Assembly: GCA_010093485.1 (NCBI GenBank)
Contig: MU001492.1
Coordinates: 1,101,122 to 1,165,121, forward strand
DNA: 64,000 nt
Direction of reading: 5' to 3'
Origin: Karstenula rhodostoma CBS 690.94
Lineage: Eukaryota; Ascomycota; Dothideomycetes; Pleosporales; Didymosphaeriaceae
Below, piece by piece: positions 43,427 to 55,305 of this stretch. The stretch's first letter is position 1, and every line of letters begins with the position of its first letter. A program made the position numbers and the translations under genes. The notes beneath the pieces are model-generated. The model worked only from the letters and a program-made list of their open reading frames with translations. It was not told where the DNA came from and searched no databases.

Positions 43427-45881
43427 CTAGTCTGCAAAGCCATCTCCACCAGCCTCGCAGTATTCCTTGATGACTGCAACTGCCACATCAAGCAAAGGTG
43501 TAGGAATCTTATCCTGTTTCATCTTACCCTTCTCCATCAAGTTTCCATGTTGTAGTGCTAGCTCAAGTTCCCGAATCGCCGAGCTCGCGATGCAGTAAGC
43601 GTAACCGATCGCAGATTGCGTGCCTTTCCTCCAATCTCCGAGACCTGGATCCGTGATACTGACGAACGATTCATGAAGAGAAGTACCCTTAATACGCATT
43701 GTGATATGGGTCTTTCGAAACAGAGCCGTACACGCGCAATGGGTAGTGATGTGATCTAGCTGTATCCACTCGATCGCCTCCTTGATCTTTGGTTCAAGTT
43801 TCTTCAAGAAGGGAGTGATACCTTGCTCTTTGAGGAGCGATTTCCGCTTGCATTTCTTCGGCTCGTCCTCCTGTATTGCTTTATCAAAGGTGCCGATCGT
43901 GTCAAGCATGTTGCTTCGCCCATGAAAACAATCCCGAAAGATGGACACCGTCGGGTGCGACTGGAGCTTCCATGACACATTTGAGAGCTGCGGTTGAGGT
44001 GCTCTACCGGGGGCTGGTTGTGCTAATTGTGCGATCGATCTCCCCGTTTAAAGCTTCATAAGTTTGATAATGCGATCAGGTTTCGAAGGAAACTCTCCAG
44101 CGAAGATGTCCTTCTTGTATTGCCGGTAGATAGATTCCATACCCTTCATGGTTAAGGTCGGGGTGGGTTTGGGCTGTTCGCAGGGATAGCCGAATCCATT
44201 CCTTGCGAAGAGATTGTGAGCCGTAATTGTCTTGTACAGATAACACATGGGTTGGATATATCGTGCCGAGTTAAGCAGCTCAAGTCCGAATTCTTCTGCT
44301 AGAACAAGAAGAAGTCGACGAAGCTTACCAGAGAGCGCGAGGTTTGCCCTTCGGAGTAACGTTTCATGATCACGAAAATGGATCATTCCCTCTAGTTGTT
44401 GCTGCTTGATTGGATCCCCGAAAACCTTTATTACCTCTTCTTCGCGAAGTGATGGAACTGGCCATTCCTTTACCCATGAGATAGTGGCTTCCAATTTTCC
44501 GAAAAGGTCTTCGCAGTGTGGACTTAGCTCAACACGACTCCGAACCTCAACTGCAAGGTCATCCAAGTTATTACAAGTCTCCAGAAGCTCACAGTAGGAT
44601 TGTAGTGGGATCATCTTGACTGGGAGTGCGAGTAACCCGGCAGAGAACGTTGTTTGCACCAGAACTCGATCAGCAGCCTCTTCGTCGGTCACCTCATTAA
44701 CTTTTCGGAGGATCTGAGATACGGCATCCTGGCTGGATCGAAGTAACGGACTCATTTGGCAGAATGCATCGTGAGATTGCTAATCAATATCAGTGGAGCT
44801 GTTTCAATGGCTCTGGTACTCGCGAACTTACGCATTCAAGATTGAGGTCCATCATGAAGCGGGCCAATGCTGCATCAAGATTGCGCTTGGCCCAAGAATC
44901 ATTCTCGCTTGGGTAATGGATACTTGGGTGGCGCGTATCCAATGGCACGAAGGGGAGCAGGTAGCTCTGTCCATGTACTTCCCTCAGCGCTGTTACGTCT
45001 CCCAGCGTTAGAGACAAAAAGTAACCCGGATCATTCGGGCTGTTCGCGGAGGGAAGGAAGTACTTTTTTCCTGTACGCGCGCTGATTGCGTCCCTGGCCT
45101 TGTATATCTCCTCCTCTTGGTAACTGAATAAAGTGACAGCGATTTCAGTTAGGAAAGCAGATGCTGCCGGCTCGAAGGAGGAGTAATCATATCCTTGAGC
45201 CGTATCACCTTGGTCTGGGTACCGTAGGTAGTCAAGGTACTCCGTGTCCGACAATCGCTCTTCCAAGAATGCGAAAAGCGGCTGGTAGCTGCTGATGAAA
45301 TGATTCCACCATGCCCTCAGATCTTGCTCAAGATCGAACGCATCAGGTGTATAAGTTGAACCTGTTGAGCTCGCTACAGAACCTTCGGAGACATTATCCG
45401 GGAGATCAGGTTCTTCGTTGGTGCCCTCGACTTCGAGAGCATCGTAGAGACTCCCAAGCGTACCTAAAGTGACCTCACTGGAGTTATTCACTGCCGTAGT
45501 TTTGGCTACCACTTGTACGCTAACACGATCCCTTAACAACTCCTGGATTTCGATCATGATCCGGAAGAAATAGGCGTGGCCCGCGTTAGCCTCTGCTGTA
45601 TTTACGTTGTTGGCGTATCGTGCTAGGTATTGCGTGCGACCGGCGATCATGGCCTTGTAATGCTTCCAGATAGTATGTGGCATAACGAGGGTATCTTGCT
45701 GAAGTGTGGCGAGGTGCAGTGCCTGTCTCCGGATCTCCTCAGTGGGAATCAAGGCGCCCGTCCTAATTGGGGTCGAAGTCCTCGTCGGGCTGCCATGGGT
45801 TCCTGCCGTTTCGCAAATCCACGACACGACTTTGACCGTAGAATTCTTATACGTCTTGTATGATACCATATCGTGTGGCAT
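43427..45881 (-). CDS. DUF6604-like fungal protein, frame split by one TAA
   Basis: Exons 45881-44832 and 44779-44048 give 593 aa; intron 44831-44780 has GTAAGT and GATTAG ends. The start MPHDMVSYKTYKNSTVKVVSWICETAG resembles the conserved opening of DUF6604 proteins (tyrosine-lysine-rich helix, then STxxVxxW), large fungal proteins of unknown function that are usually longer. After the TAA at 44048-44050 the same frame stays open for another 206 codons to 43427 with convincing protein-like sequence (KAIKEAIEWIQLDHITTHCACTALF-type helices). Either a nonsense mutation has truncated the gene, or a weak intron (GTTTCC donor, GGTAG acceptor, 90 bp) removes the stop, or the stop is read through. 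I annotate the full span and mark the break. A Ser/Thr/Glu-rich linker lies in the middle. Confidence 0.6.
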
Positions 45882-48024
45882 TTTGTTCTGCAGGACCTGG
45901 TGATGTTGTTCTATGTCATGATCTTGACCGTAAAGTTGCGATTTTTGAGATGTTGCCTCGACGTCAACTTGCACACCACAACAACTTACTCGAAAAGGCG
46001 ATATTGTTCGGCGTTTCGAGGTGTACCGGAACTCGCGATATTGCAGGTTTAAGGCACTCTAATGGAAGAGGCAGCTGTCGAAAATTGTCGTTGATTTCGA
46101 ACTCGAGCGTGATCGCAGCCGTGGTCGCGTTCGATGGCTGATAGCGAAATGCGCCCAACTGCACGCAACGATATAGGCTATGAGCTCGAGCGTAAAAGCG
46201 CATGCACAGGAAGGCAACACGCTGAACTCTGAAGATGAATTTCCGGTAGAATCCCCAAATCGAGTTGTGTGATCACTGCGAACTGAAGCTCACCGTGGAA
46301 ATTGTTGGCAAGAGCACGCAGGGAACGGCCTTAGTTATTCCGGTCGGAGTGAAGCAGATGTTGAATATATAGAACTATGAAGACAGCCGAGTGTCAGTGC
46401 GGCTACTCGACAGCTTGGAGCCTTGAAAATTTTGTGCCCGAAAGGCCGACGTGGTGACGGTCTCGACTGTGCTGATACAAGGACATCGTCCGCGCCTGCT
46501 CGAGACCGAGCCGCAGATTGAAACCCCCGGGAGCGTCAGAGAAAATCAAACAGTCGCAGTCGATGACCAAGAGCCTACACTGAGCGGTGTCATATAGGCA
46601 GATGGCTGACTAGGCAGAAGCTGCCAGTCGGACGCCAACAAGCAACAATCAGCGACAAAGCGTGCTTGCTTGAAGGCATGGGATTCGTGCAAATACTTGC
46701 TATTAGACGTGTGACAGACCTACAAGTGCTTGTGGGGAGCCTCATGATACCATGGCAATAGCTCTTGACAATACTCTTCCGGCGAAATGGTGAAGCTATG
46801 AAAACATTGCACGATTCCGCTAAACGTGCAGCCAGCATCAAGCCATGCGACTCCATGATCCATGGGTCTCCTGCTTATGCCACCGCGTGATGCTCCATCC
46901 CCTCTAGCCCACTCAAAAGCCGACAGTAGAAGCTGCGATCTACAAGGATAAATAGATAGACATAGAATTCAGGTACGTTCTCTTGTCGAGCAGGTCGAGG
47001 TCCAGGATTGTGTTCAGAGGGAATTGTAGCCTTGCTGCCCCACGCATGTATACCACTGATACAGCAGCAGTTATTGGATCTTCCGGATTCATTGAAGATG
47101 ACTGATATGGCGAACGAAACGGCGAGACAAATGTCTTTGGCGACTACGCGATACCAATGGAGAGTTTGATGGAGAAGCCGAGACAATCAAAGGCCTCTTT
47201 CTGGTTCGTATATGGATCAACCATAGCTTCTTGCAACTGCACATGAAGGTAGTCAGGCTGTGCATGTCGATGTGTGACAGACCATCGCTGAGGAACATGA
47301 ACAGGCTGGCAGCGCACGTCTTGCGTGGCCGGCCTGGTTAGGCAATGTAAGTCGCACGCGGAGCTGATGGACGAGGATCCTTCGCTGTTTGATGTGAGGT
47401 GGGATGGACGTGTTTGGAGGATGAAGGACTAACACGCAGGGGACATCAGGAAGAGGCCAAAGATGATAGTCTCGTCGCCTTAGCACACCCAGGTGAATCG
47501 TTTCCATTGGTTTCAGGACACCGACAGATATCCAAAAGCGTGGTTCAGCGTAACAGTTGTGCCGCATTCGTCGGCATCGCTCAAGCGCCCCCCGAGGTCG
47601 GGATGCACTGGAATGCTTATGCCCCACTGTGGGGGTCTACACAGAAAGGGCAACCACGACTTCATGCAAGCGCTCATGTAAGACGTTGATTTCTCTGCCG
47701 TTTGTCCTGATCTGACTCAGTAAACTTGCCAGCGAAAAAGAAGCGTAGCTGCATGCTGTGTATCAAGCTACCAAACAAGAAGAGCAAACCGAATTGCGCA
47801 TTTGGAGAAGTGTATCGAGCCTTCGCCAACAGGCAGTCATACGAGAGTGCATCCGGAGCCTGACAAGGGATAACGGAAAAGTTTACGGATGCTTGCCGTA
47901 GTCTGCTAAAGGTGAGCGACAAACGGAAAGAGCGCCCCCCCTGGTCGGTGTGCTCACCCAGCGACAACAATAGAAGAACAACACGCTCACTACATCGCCG
48001 AGCAACAACTACGAACAGTCGAGC
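45882..48024. other. long intergenic region, nothing recognised
   Basis: 2.1 kb between divergent genes. I found no domain-like sequence on either strand; the open frames at 46875-47627 minus read as low-probability Cys/Arg/His-rich chance frames. Confidence 0.45.
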
Positions 48025-48759
48025 ATGGCTTCCAACACTCCCACCACCCCGACTATCCGCCCGGAGGTGTCTGCGCTCTTCCAATCCGTCGAACAAGCCT
48101 TCACCACCACCAGCCTCGGCGAGAACCGTTGGTACCTTCTCACGCTGGCTGCGCTGGTTGGCGGAACAGAGCCACTCCTCGCAGACCAGCTCTACCTTTA
48201 CATCATCAACAAGCCGAACTGCCAGCAGAGCGACCAGCGACAGAAGCTCGTCCGCACCCTGCGCGAAACCCTCGTCAAGCTCGTTTCCATCATCGGTGTG
48301 TGCAAGCCCCTTGAAGGCATCCTCGCCATAGCCAAAGTGGAACGCCCCGAGGACCGCGACTACAGCTTCTCACGCAAAGACTGGGCCAACAATAGCGAGA
48401 ACCATGACCGTGGTATGGACTGGTTGAGGAAGATCTACACGCACAACACGGACAAGACGCTCTCCCTGTTTGACGCACACAAAGACTTTCGTTGGATTAG
48501 CACTGAGATTACATATGGGCTCTATCTTAGCGATCGGCAAGTCGTCGACGATATCGATACTGAGGTGGTCGTGTTGGTGGGCATCATGATTCAGAATCTG
48601 CCGCTCGAGACGGCGTGGCACATTCGCGGGTCGAGGCGAATTGGTATTAGTCTGGAGGACGTGAAGACCATGATGGATTGTGTGAGGAAGGTTGGTGACT
48701 TCATGGGCACGAAGCTGGATCGAATTCCGAGTGCGGATGACATCGAGAAGGAGGTGTGA
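48025..48759 (+). CDS. carboxymuconolactone decarboxylase-like (AhpD-fold) protein
   Basis: Single exon, 244 aa. The layout is that of the fungal CMD-like family in the AhpD-fold superfamily: RWYLLTLAALVGGTEPLLADQLYLYI, then RQKLVRTLRETLVKLVSIIGVCKPLEGILAIAKVERPEDRDYSFSR, DRGMDWLRKIYTHN, and TYGLYLSDRQVVDDIDTEVVVLVGIMIQNLPLETAWHIRGSRRIGIS. AhpD members reduce peroxides through a CxxC pair, but here only one Cys lies in the helix (VCKPLE), so classic AhpD peroxidase activity is doubtful. Probably cytosolic or peroxisomal; no signal or targeting sequence is evident. Substrate unknown. Confidence 0.8.
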   Translation: MASNTPTTPTIRPEVSALFQSVEQAFTTTSLGENRWYLLTLAALVGGTEPLLADQLYLYIINKPNCQQSDQRQKLVRTLRETLVKLVSIIGVCKPLEGILAIAKVERPEDRDYSFSRKDWANNSENHDRGMDWLRKIYTHNTDKTLSLFDAHKDFRWISTEITYGLYLSDRQVVDDIDTEVVVLVGIMIQNLPLETAWHIRGSRRIGISLEDVKTMMDCVRKVGDFMGTKLDRIPSADDIEKEV

Positions 48760-49107
48760 GGGCGGATTGCATAGAGTCGTGATCCCGTTGTGATAAGTAC
48801 GGAACCAGTCAATGATACCAATCACATTGAGATGTATGTAAAAGATGAAAGAAGCTTGCAGGCGGACTTGACTTGCCAAAGGCTGCGAACATTCGGCGCC
48901 GCACAGACCAGCACGTTCCGAGCACCTCGACCTCTTCGCAAAGCTTCGCGCCTGCACACGCTTTGTGGACGCTTTGCCAGCGCTTCCCGCCGAACAACTC
49001 GCGCCACGCCTCCCAATTATCGCTCTGCCCTACGACAGCCAAACTAGCCCGCCAGAACATCCAATCTCCACCCGCTGAAACCTCCATACGGTCTACACCC
49101 CACCGCA
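48760..49107. other. intergenic between two plus-strand genes
   Basis: 350 bp; 3' region of the CMD-like gene and promoter of LSM8. Nothing else recognised. Confidence 0.5.
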
Positions 49108-49461
49108 ATGTCGCTCAACCACTACCTGCACAGTACGCTTCTCCTCTCCGAACTTGGCGCAATGCCTTTGTCCTGACCGTTCCCCACAGAAAAGGTATCC
49201 GTCCTCACGCTCGACGGACGCACCATGGTCGGAACCCTCGAATCCTGCGATGGCAGCATGAACCTCGTCCTCTCCGAAGCCGTAGAGCGCATCATCCGCC
49301 CGCGCGAGGAAGACGTACCTTCAGAAGAAGTGCCGCTGGGCCTGTACATCATAAGAGGAGACAGCGTGGCGATCGTCGGGCGCGTGGAGGAGGAGCTGGA
49401 CGCGAGCATTGATTGGACGCAGGTTAGAGGGGAGGTGCTGGGGACGACGAGGCATGTGTGA
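49108..49461 (+). CDS. LSM8: U6 snRNA-associated Sm-like protein LSm8
   Basis: Exons 49108-49132 and 49190-49461 (98 aa); intron 49133-49189 (GTACGC...CCACAG) comes after only eight codons, MSLNHYLH|K. LSm8 defines the nuclear LSm2-8 ring that binds the U6 3' oligo-U tail and supports splicing. The Sm1 motif VSVLTLDGRTMVGTLESCDGSMNLVL and Sm2 segment GLYIIRGDSVAIVGRV are both present, followed by the LSm8-typical short tail. Because exon 1 is so short, an open-frame search alone would start at the internal Met (MVGTLES) and miss the N-terminal strand. Confidence 0.93.
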
Positions 49462-49991
49462 GGGGTTTCATTGGGAAAGGGAATATGAAATGGAGACAAC
49501 CATCTGTTCGCGGAGAAGATGCGAGGGAGGCTCGAAAGTGGACGAAAGCTACCGCGGCTGCGGATTGTAGGCGCGCTGGAACAAATCGCGCGACCTCGGG
49601 GTGACATGGGCACATTGCTGCCTTGGAGAAGACGACTTGCTAGTTTGGATTGAAGAATGATACCCAGAGTATGTCACTTCTGATTGCAAATGCCTCGATG
49701 TCTGGCTGACACTGTAGAAAACGAATGATCTGCTTGTTTCTACAGAAGACTATGCCTATTGATCCCAACGCGCCTTCCTGGGAGAGACCGGACAACAAAC
49801 ATAGAGTCATATCGTGACATGTTCCTCCTTGAACGTCCCATTCCCGCTGTCCTTCTCATCTTCTCATAGCGCAAGCCAGAGGACTGAACAGGATGTGGCT
49901 ATCGGGAATAGCCTTGCAGAGGCCCATCGTACTGCTGTCCAGTCCACTATCCTTGAACCTTGTTCCTTAACTTCAATCTCCATACTCGTCT
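49462..49991. other. convergent intergenic, nothing recognised
   Basis: 530 bp between the stops of LSM8 and the PITH-domain gene. Confidence 0.55.
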
Positions 49992-50706
49992 CTATTGGAT
50001 TGTCCTGCCCACGCCCTCCTTGACCCCAGCAATAGTCTTGTGATCGCTCGGGTTCGCCGCCAGCTCTACCATAAAATTGACAGGCTCTTTGTTCAGCTTC
50101 ATGAAGTCTCCCTTGAACCCCAGATAGCTGATCCTTGTCTCGTCCTCCTCGCCATCACTCCAGTTGTCCTCGAAGAATAGCGCAAGCGCCCGTGTCGTGT
50201 TGAAGAGTGCGCGCTTCACGGGGATCTCCTGGATTTCCGAGGTCTGTGAGATTTCGAGCGTCTGTGTCGGCGGCTTGTCCGAGGCGGTGCTGAAGTCGAG
50301 GGAATCGTCGTTGATGAAGACCTTGAGGGTTTTGGGGGATGCGGGCGTGGAGGAGGTCCGGATCAAGATGCTATGGAGGCGGACTTGGCCGGTGAACCTG
50401 CTACCTTGTTAGTGTTGTAGACGTAGAAGACATTGGTAGATAGACGCACGGCACTATCATGAGAATCTGCTCGTCGGCGAAGCTTTTCAGCTCAGGCTGC
50501 GGGTCCAGCCGCTGCGCCCATGTTTTTTGGCATATGCTGCGGCCCTGATCCGATTCGTCTTCGTTCAGCGTGCGCAGCCGGCTGAAGTCGATCTGTTGGT
50601 AGAGCAGATTCTGGAGAGCGGGCACGATGTCGTCGTCGTGATCATGGACGTGGTCGTGGGCCTCGGCGTGCTCTTCGTCATGATGGTGGTCGTGGTGATG
50701 CGACAT
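49992..50706 (-). CDS. PITH-domain protein with histidine-rich N-terminus (PITHD1-like)
   Basis: Exons 50706-50450 and 50397-49992 (220 aa); intron 50449-50398 (GTGCGT...TAGCAG) splits a Pro codon, giving IVPFTGQVRLHSILIRTS. The PITH domain is the proteasome-interacting domain found at the C-terminus of thioredoxin-like TXNL1 and alone in PITHD1. Supporting blocks: QIDFSRLRTLNEDE, PELKSFADEQILMIVPF, RALFNTTRALALFFEDNW, DETRISYLGFKGDF. The first 26 residues are almost entirely His, Asp and Glu (MSHHHDHHHDEEHAEAHDH...), a plausible metal-binding head. Lies between LSM8 and VPS20. Confidence 0.9.
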
Positions 50707-51107
50707 GGTTCAAATGTTGGTGACGGTGTGGGTGATGGCGGGGTAGCGGGGTAGCTTCGAGCTTGTGGGCTCTTCGCTCTTGCGCTTATGGAAGGCGTGG
50801 AAGTATAAGTATAGCAAACTTGATGTTTGGATCGATGTCTCACTGTGGTGAAAGAAACAACGTCTACAGTGACGCACAACTGAGACCGTCCACTAGGCGC
50901 TTTACCACTCAGGACGTGAGCACGTGGCCAACAAGTGCTCAGATGTTGAATGTGAGCAAGGTACAGGATATGTATCGAAATTTCAACACTATGGGTCTAT
51001 GTATTGCACATTTCCGGACAACGCAGTGCGCTCAAACAGGGTAACATTATATGTAGCAAATTCCAAACGCCTCGCTTTATGCTGCTTAAAAAAGGTGACA
51101 CTATGCT

Positions 51108-51879
51108 TTATGCCAGAATCGGTTGTCGGCTCTCCTCAGACGCTTGCTGTTCCCTGTCTCGAGCCCTTCTCGCTCGCTGTGCTTTCGCCTTCTGTTCGGG
51201 GGTAAGCTCGGGTTGTGCGACAGGCGGATCGGGCAGCGCTGGGACGCCTGTTTGGATGCCGTTGACCTCGCGCTCCAGCTGTTCTAGCTCGTCCTCGACT
51301 TCGTCTTCGTCCTGGTTTGACATCTTGTTCGCAAGAAGCTCGCTGATCTCCTGTAGCATAAAGATTAGTAGACTGTCGATAACAATGCACGCCTGTTCGG
51401 GTATGCGAACCTCTTGGTATGCTCGCGCCTCTTCGCTCTCTCCAAGTAGCTTCTCTACATTCTCGATGCCACCCATTTCCTTGTGAATCTCCTTCAGCAC
51501 TGCGGTTCCTTGCTGTAGCCCGTACAGCACATCTTTCTGGATCAGCGCGAATTCGACATCGCTCGTTAGTTGTTCCAGCTGCGCCAATTGCGCGTCCGTC
51601 TTCGCAAGCAGCGATTCCTGGTACTTCTTGCGTCGCAATGCGAGTTTCGCCCGGTTTGTGTCGCCTTTGCCCAAGCACTCCTTTGCGATTTCCTTCTCGC
51701 GGTCCGTGAGGACGGTGATGCGTTTCTGGTATTGGTGCAGCTTATCGCGCTGGTTCTTCATGTCCAGGATCGCTCTAATGCAGGTTAGTTCTCGTGAGCC
51801 TTCAAGGTATAAATACGAAGGCGGGATAGACGTACTTATCCTGGGCGGAGATCTTCCGCGAGCTGTTCGAATTGCCCAT
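51108..51879 (-). CDS. VPS20: ESCRT-III subunit VPS20 (CHMP6)
   Basis: Exons 51879-51836 and 51774-51108 (236 aa); intron 51835-51775 (GTACGT, CTAAC branch, ATTAG) splits a Lys codon. VPS20 nucleates ESCRT-III on endosomes after binding ESCRT-II. The start MGNSNSSRK has Gly2 and Ser6, a textbook N-myristoylation signal as on yeast Vps20. Snf7-family helices follow: AILDMKNQRDKLHQYQKRITV, AKLALRRKKYQESLL, QLEQLTSDVEFALIQKDVLYGLQQGTAVLKEIHKEMG, then an acidic segment (NQDEDEVEDELEQLEREVNG) typical of the autoinhibitory, Vps4-interacting C-terminus. The start codon is 256 bp from that of divergent RIX7. Confidence 0.93.
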
Positions 51880-52135
51880 GGTGTTGACGTCGCCATTTAG
51901 AAAGCGGGCGCAATCGGAGGTGCCTTGGTCGAGCATGGCCGCATGATGCATGACTCGTTGGTGGTCCGTGCTATCGATAAAGACCTCGCGCCGAAATCCC
52001 GCCGCGCCTCACCATTATTTTCATAGCTTCTTGACTTCACCTGCCTGCACCTCCGCTGAGTTATCCCGGGATATCTTTTGCCAGGCCGAAACCGAAATCC
52101 TGCAGGCTCTCCCAATCAGGTCGGCGTCTGCCACG
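51880..52135. promoter_or_regulatory. bidirectional promoter region VPS20/RIX7
   Basis: Only 256 bp separate two divergent start codons, so both genes must share this regulatory space. No clear TATA box was found. Confidence 0.6.
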
Positions 52136-54435
52136 ATGTCACGCAACAGGCCGTCTCTCCAAGCTGGCCTAGACCGGGACGTCTACCAAGTGGTCCGCCG
52201 ATATGTTGATTCCAGCACTGAGTCCCCTCTCAAGATCAAGCCCCACGCTATATACGAACACATCAAAAACTCCAACTCATCCCTGAGGAGACGTCCAAGG
52301 AAGCAATTGGAGGACTCAATCGACCGTGTTCTCTTGGTCATTCAAGAAGATGAGAGCGGCGAGGACGAGATGGATGAAATTGAAGGCGATTTTGGAACAG
52401 GTGACGGGGAACCAAAAGAAGAGAGTAAGAGCATAGATTTCATGAACAAGCAAATCGTCAGCGGCTGGGGCAATTCTGGAACTGCAACTCCCAAAGAGAA
52501 TGGAGAGAAGATCAAGAAGAGAGAGGGGCAAAAGGGCGGGGACAGAGAAAGCAAGCGCGTGAAGAGAGCAGCGGCTGCAGAAGATAAGAAGATCGATACA
52601 GCGCCCCCGAAAGGCATCAGTTTGAGCGACATTGGAGGAGTCGACAATGTAAAGACTCAGCTAAAGGAGCATCTCGTCATGCCACTTCTTAGACCCGAAG
52701 CTTACAACAGCCGAAACATTCCAATCCCTCGAGGCATTCTCCTCCATGGACCTCCTGGATGTGGTAAAACGGTCATTAGCAGAGCTTTTGCAGCCCAGCT
52801 TGGTGTGCCGTTCATTGAGATTCTCGGCCCTTCTGTTGTCTCAGGAATGTCGGGAGAATCGGAGAAGCAGATACGGGAGCACTTCGAGCGCGCCAAAGAA
52901 GTAGCTCCATGCCTCATCTTTATTGACGAGATCGATGTCATCGCACCAAAACGTGACAGTGCGCAAAGTCAAATGGAAAAGCGCATTGTGGCCCAGCTTC
53001 TGATATCAATGGACAGCCTTGCCATGGAATCTAACGACGGCAAGCCTGTCATCGTGTTGGCCGCATCAAACCGACCTGACAGCCTTGACCCAGCTCTGCG
53101 ACGAGGTGGCCGGTTTGACACTGAGATTAACATGGGCGTACCGAACGAGCCTACTAGAGAGCTCATCTTACGTGCTTTAACACGCCGGACAGTACTGTCC
53201 GACGATGTCAGTTTCTCTTCTCTTGCGAAGAGGACGGCAGGTTTTGTCGGTGCTGACCTGAAGGATCTTGTCAGCAAAGCCGGAACCTGGTCCATGGACC
53301 AATACCGAGTAGCACTTGAGAAGCAGGCCATGGAGGCAGAGACCGAGATGGATTTGGATGGCGAGTACAGTGCGAACAAGCTATCGATTACAGACCTGTC
53401 CATCACACGTCTCATCAACCGCGTACAGGACAAGAACATGCCGGAACCGCTGGGTTTTGAGAATACAACAATCTCAATGAAAGCTTTTGATGCCGTCTTG
53501 CCAGCTATCGTACCTTCTTCAAAGCGAGAAGGCTTTGCCACGGTTCCGGATACTACCTGGCAGGATGTGGGTGCCCTTGCAGGTGTCCGCGATGAGCTGC
53601 AAATGGCTATTGTGGAACCTATCCAGAATCCACAACGATACAAAGCTGTGGGTATCTCTGCGCCGACCGGCGTGCTTCTCTGGGGGCCGCCAGGTTGCGG
53701 TAAAACGCTTCTTGCCAAGGCCGTGGCTGCGGAATCTAAAGCAAATTTTATCAGTGTGAAGGGGCCAGAGTTGCTGAACAAGGTATGCACAATTTTCCAG
53801 ATAATTTTTCGGCAATAAGAGCTGGTCCAAAGTTTCCATGGTAGCTAAGCTAACATATCGTGCAGTACGTTGGAGAGTCGGAGCGAGCACTCCGCCAGGT
53901 CTTCATGCGCGCCCGCTCATCGGTCCCTTGCGTTATCTTCTTCGACGAGCTCGACGCTCTTGTCCCTAAGCGCTCATCCGAACTCCATGAAGCTTCTGCA
54001 CGTGTCGTGAATACACTCTTGACCGAGCTTGATGGCCTCAGCACCCGTGAAGGTATCTATCTAATTGCTGCCACCAACCGTCCCGAAATGATTGACGAGG
54101 CTATGCTACGTCCCGGCCGTCTGGAAACCCTGCTCTACGTGGAGTTACCCAAACCCGAGGAACGTGTGGATATCCTAAAGGCATTGATCGCTCAGCGCGG
54201 AGGTGTCATCAACCCTGAATTAGCTGAAGTCGCAAGAAGAGAGGAATGCAATTCTTTCAGCGGTGCCGATCTCGAGAGTTTGCTCAGAAAGGCCGGACAA
54301 GCCGCGCTGCGGAGAGGCGCAAGTGCAGTCGAACAACAAGACGTCGTGGCTGCCGCCCAAAATATCAAACCCAGTGTTGGCAGCCTGGAGAGATACGAGC
54401 AGCTCCGGAAACGCTTCGAGACTAAGTTGTGGTGA
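52136..54435 (+). CDS. RIX7: ribosome-biogenesis AAA ATPase RIX7 (NVL)
   Basis: Exons 52136-53782 and 53866-54435 (738 aa); intron 53783-53865 (GTATGC...GTGCAG) lies between ELLNK and YVGESE of the second ATPase domain. RIX7 is a type II AAA protein that removes Nsa1 from pre-60S particles in the nucleolus. An N-terminal helical domain (residues 1-75, LDRDVYQVVRRYVDSS...IYEHIK) precedes an acidic/basic linker with KKREGQKGG...RESKRVKR (nuclear signal). D1 has Walker A GPPGCGKT at 205-212 and Walker B LIFIDEID at 260-267. D2 has GPPGCGKT at 517-524 and VIFFDELD at 572-579, with arginine fingers in NRPEMIDEAMLRPGRLE. The frame extends 62 codons upstream but MSRNRPSLQAGLD is the start matching the family. 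Confidence 0.95.
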
Positions 54436-54492
54436 GACGCCCACAATGCCGCGAGTCCCCCTAGGATCCATCAACAGCATCTCACGAGCCAT

Positions 54493-54864
54493 CTAACCGC
54501 ATCTCAATATCCGGCGGATGAAGCTGCCAAGGTGGCTGCTACCGCCAGTGCTCGAGCTGCCTTGTCGAAGTGGCGTGGTTGTACTGCTCTGCCGAGGTGG
54601 TGCCCGCTCGTGCATGCACTCGAAGCAGTTATAGTTTTCTTGGTTATCTCGAAATCTCTGCTGGTAGTTTGGACATTGCTGGGCAAGGAAGTCGTTCTGT
54701 ATATCTCCGCAGTATTCCCAGCGTAAGAACCGCGTGTGGCCGCAGCGTCGAAAACGAGTGTATCTCAAAACACATGGGAAGGGGGCGTTTGTAGCGTGTT
54801 CAATCGGTGTGTGTCGAGCTTGGTTCGTACGGTCGTAGTGTTCTTCGTGGAGATTCGACTCCAC
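54493..54864 (-). CDS. small Cys/His-rich protein, unrecognised
   Basis: Single exon, 123 aa. Cys and His are spaced as CGHTRFLRWEYC, then a Cys 20 residues later, then NCFECMHE, so a zinc site is possible. The C-terminal 40 residues are Ser/Thr/Gly/Arg-rich. Converges on RIX7 with 57 bp between the stops. Similar small CGH-containing hypothetical proteins occur in filamentous ascomycetes as far as I recall; none has a known function. An upstream exon cannot be excluded. Confidence 0.5.
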   Translation of the reverse strand: MESNLHEEHYDRTNQARHTPIEHATNAPFPCVLRYTRFRRCGHTRFLRWEYCGDIQNDFLAQQCPNYQQRFRDNQENYNCFECMHERAPPRQSSTTTPLRQGSSSTGGSSHLGSFIRRILRCG

Positions 54865-55305
54865 AGTCAGCGAAGCTGGCTGTTACGTTGAGGTGGCGCG
54901 GTTCTGTGCGCTGATATGTGGATGCGGGCGGTTGGACCGAGCCGTGGTTCCCGGTGGACAGCGCGGAGCGTTTGCGTCGGAGGCTCGTGTTGAGTGGGTG
55001 TTCGTGCGGTGTTCGATTGTCAAGTGTTCATATGAACACTGTGGCGTCATGCCAGAGCATGGCAGGTGCCTACGCAGCTCTTACCTTCACAGTCGAGAGA
55101 TAAGACTGAACATCAGATAGAACTCGCCATATCAGAACCTCCGAGAGCCGCGATGATCCAGTCGCTGTTTGCTCAATCTCGTTAGCACGCGACCGTCCAC
55201 GTAGACACCCTCACGCTAATCTCCGCGCCCCTTCCGATCTCACCTCATTTGTTCAACTTGCGCCAGTTGCCCTCGCCATGGTTACGTATCATTGAGATTA
55301 CCTAT
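54865..55305. other. intergenic, nothing recognised
   Basis: 440 bp between two minus-strand small genes. Confidence 0.5.

Noticed and set aside
46875..47627. overlapping minus-strand frames as a gene
   Set aside because: Cys/Arg/His-rich shadows without domains or consistent splice sites.
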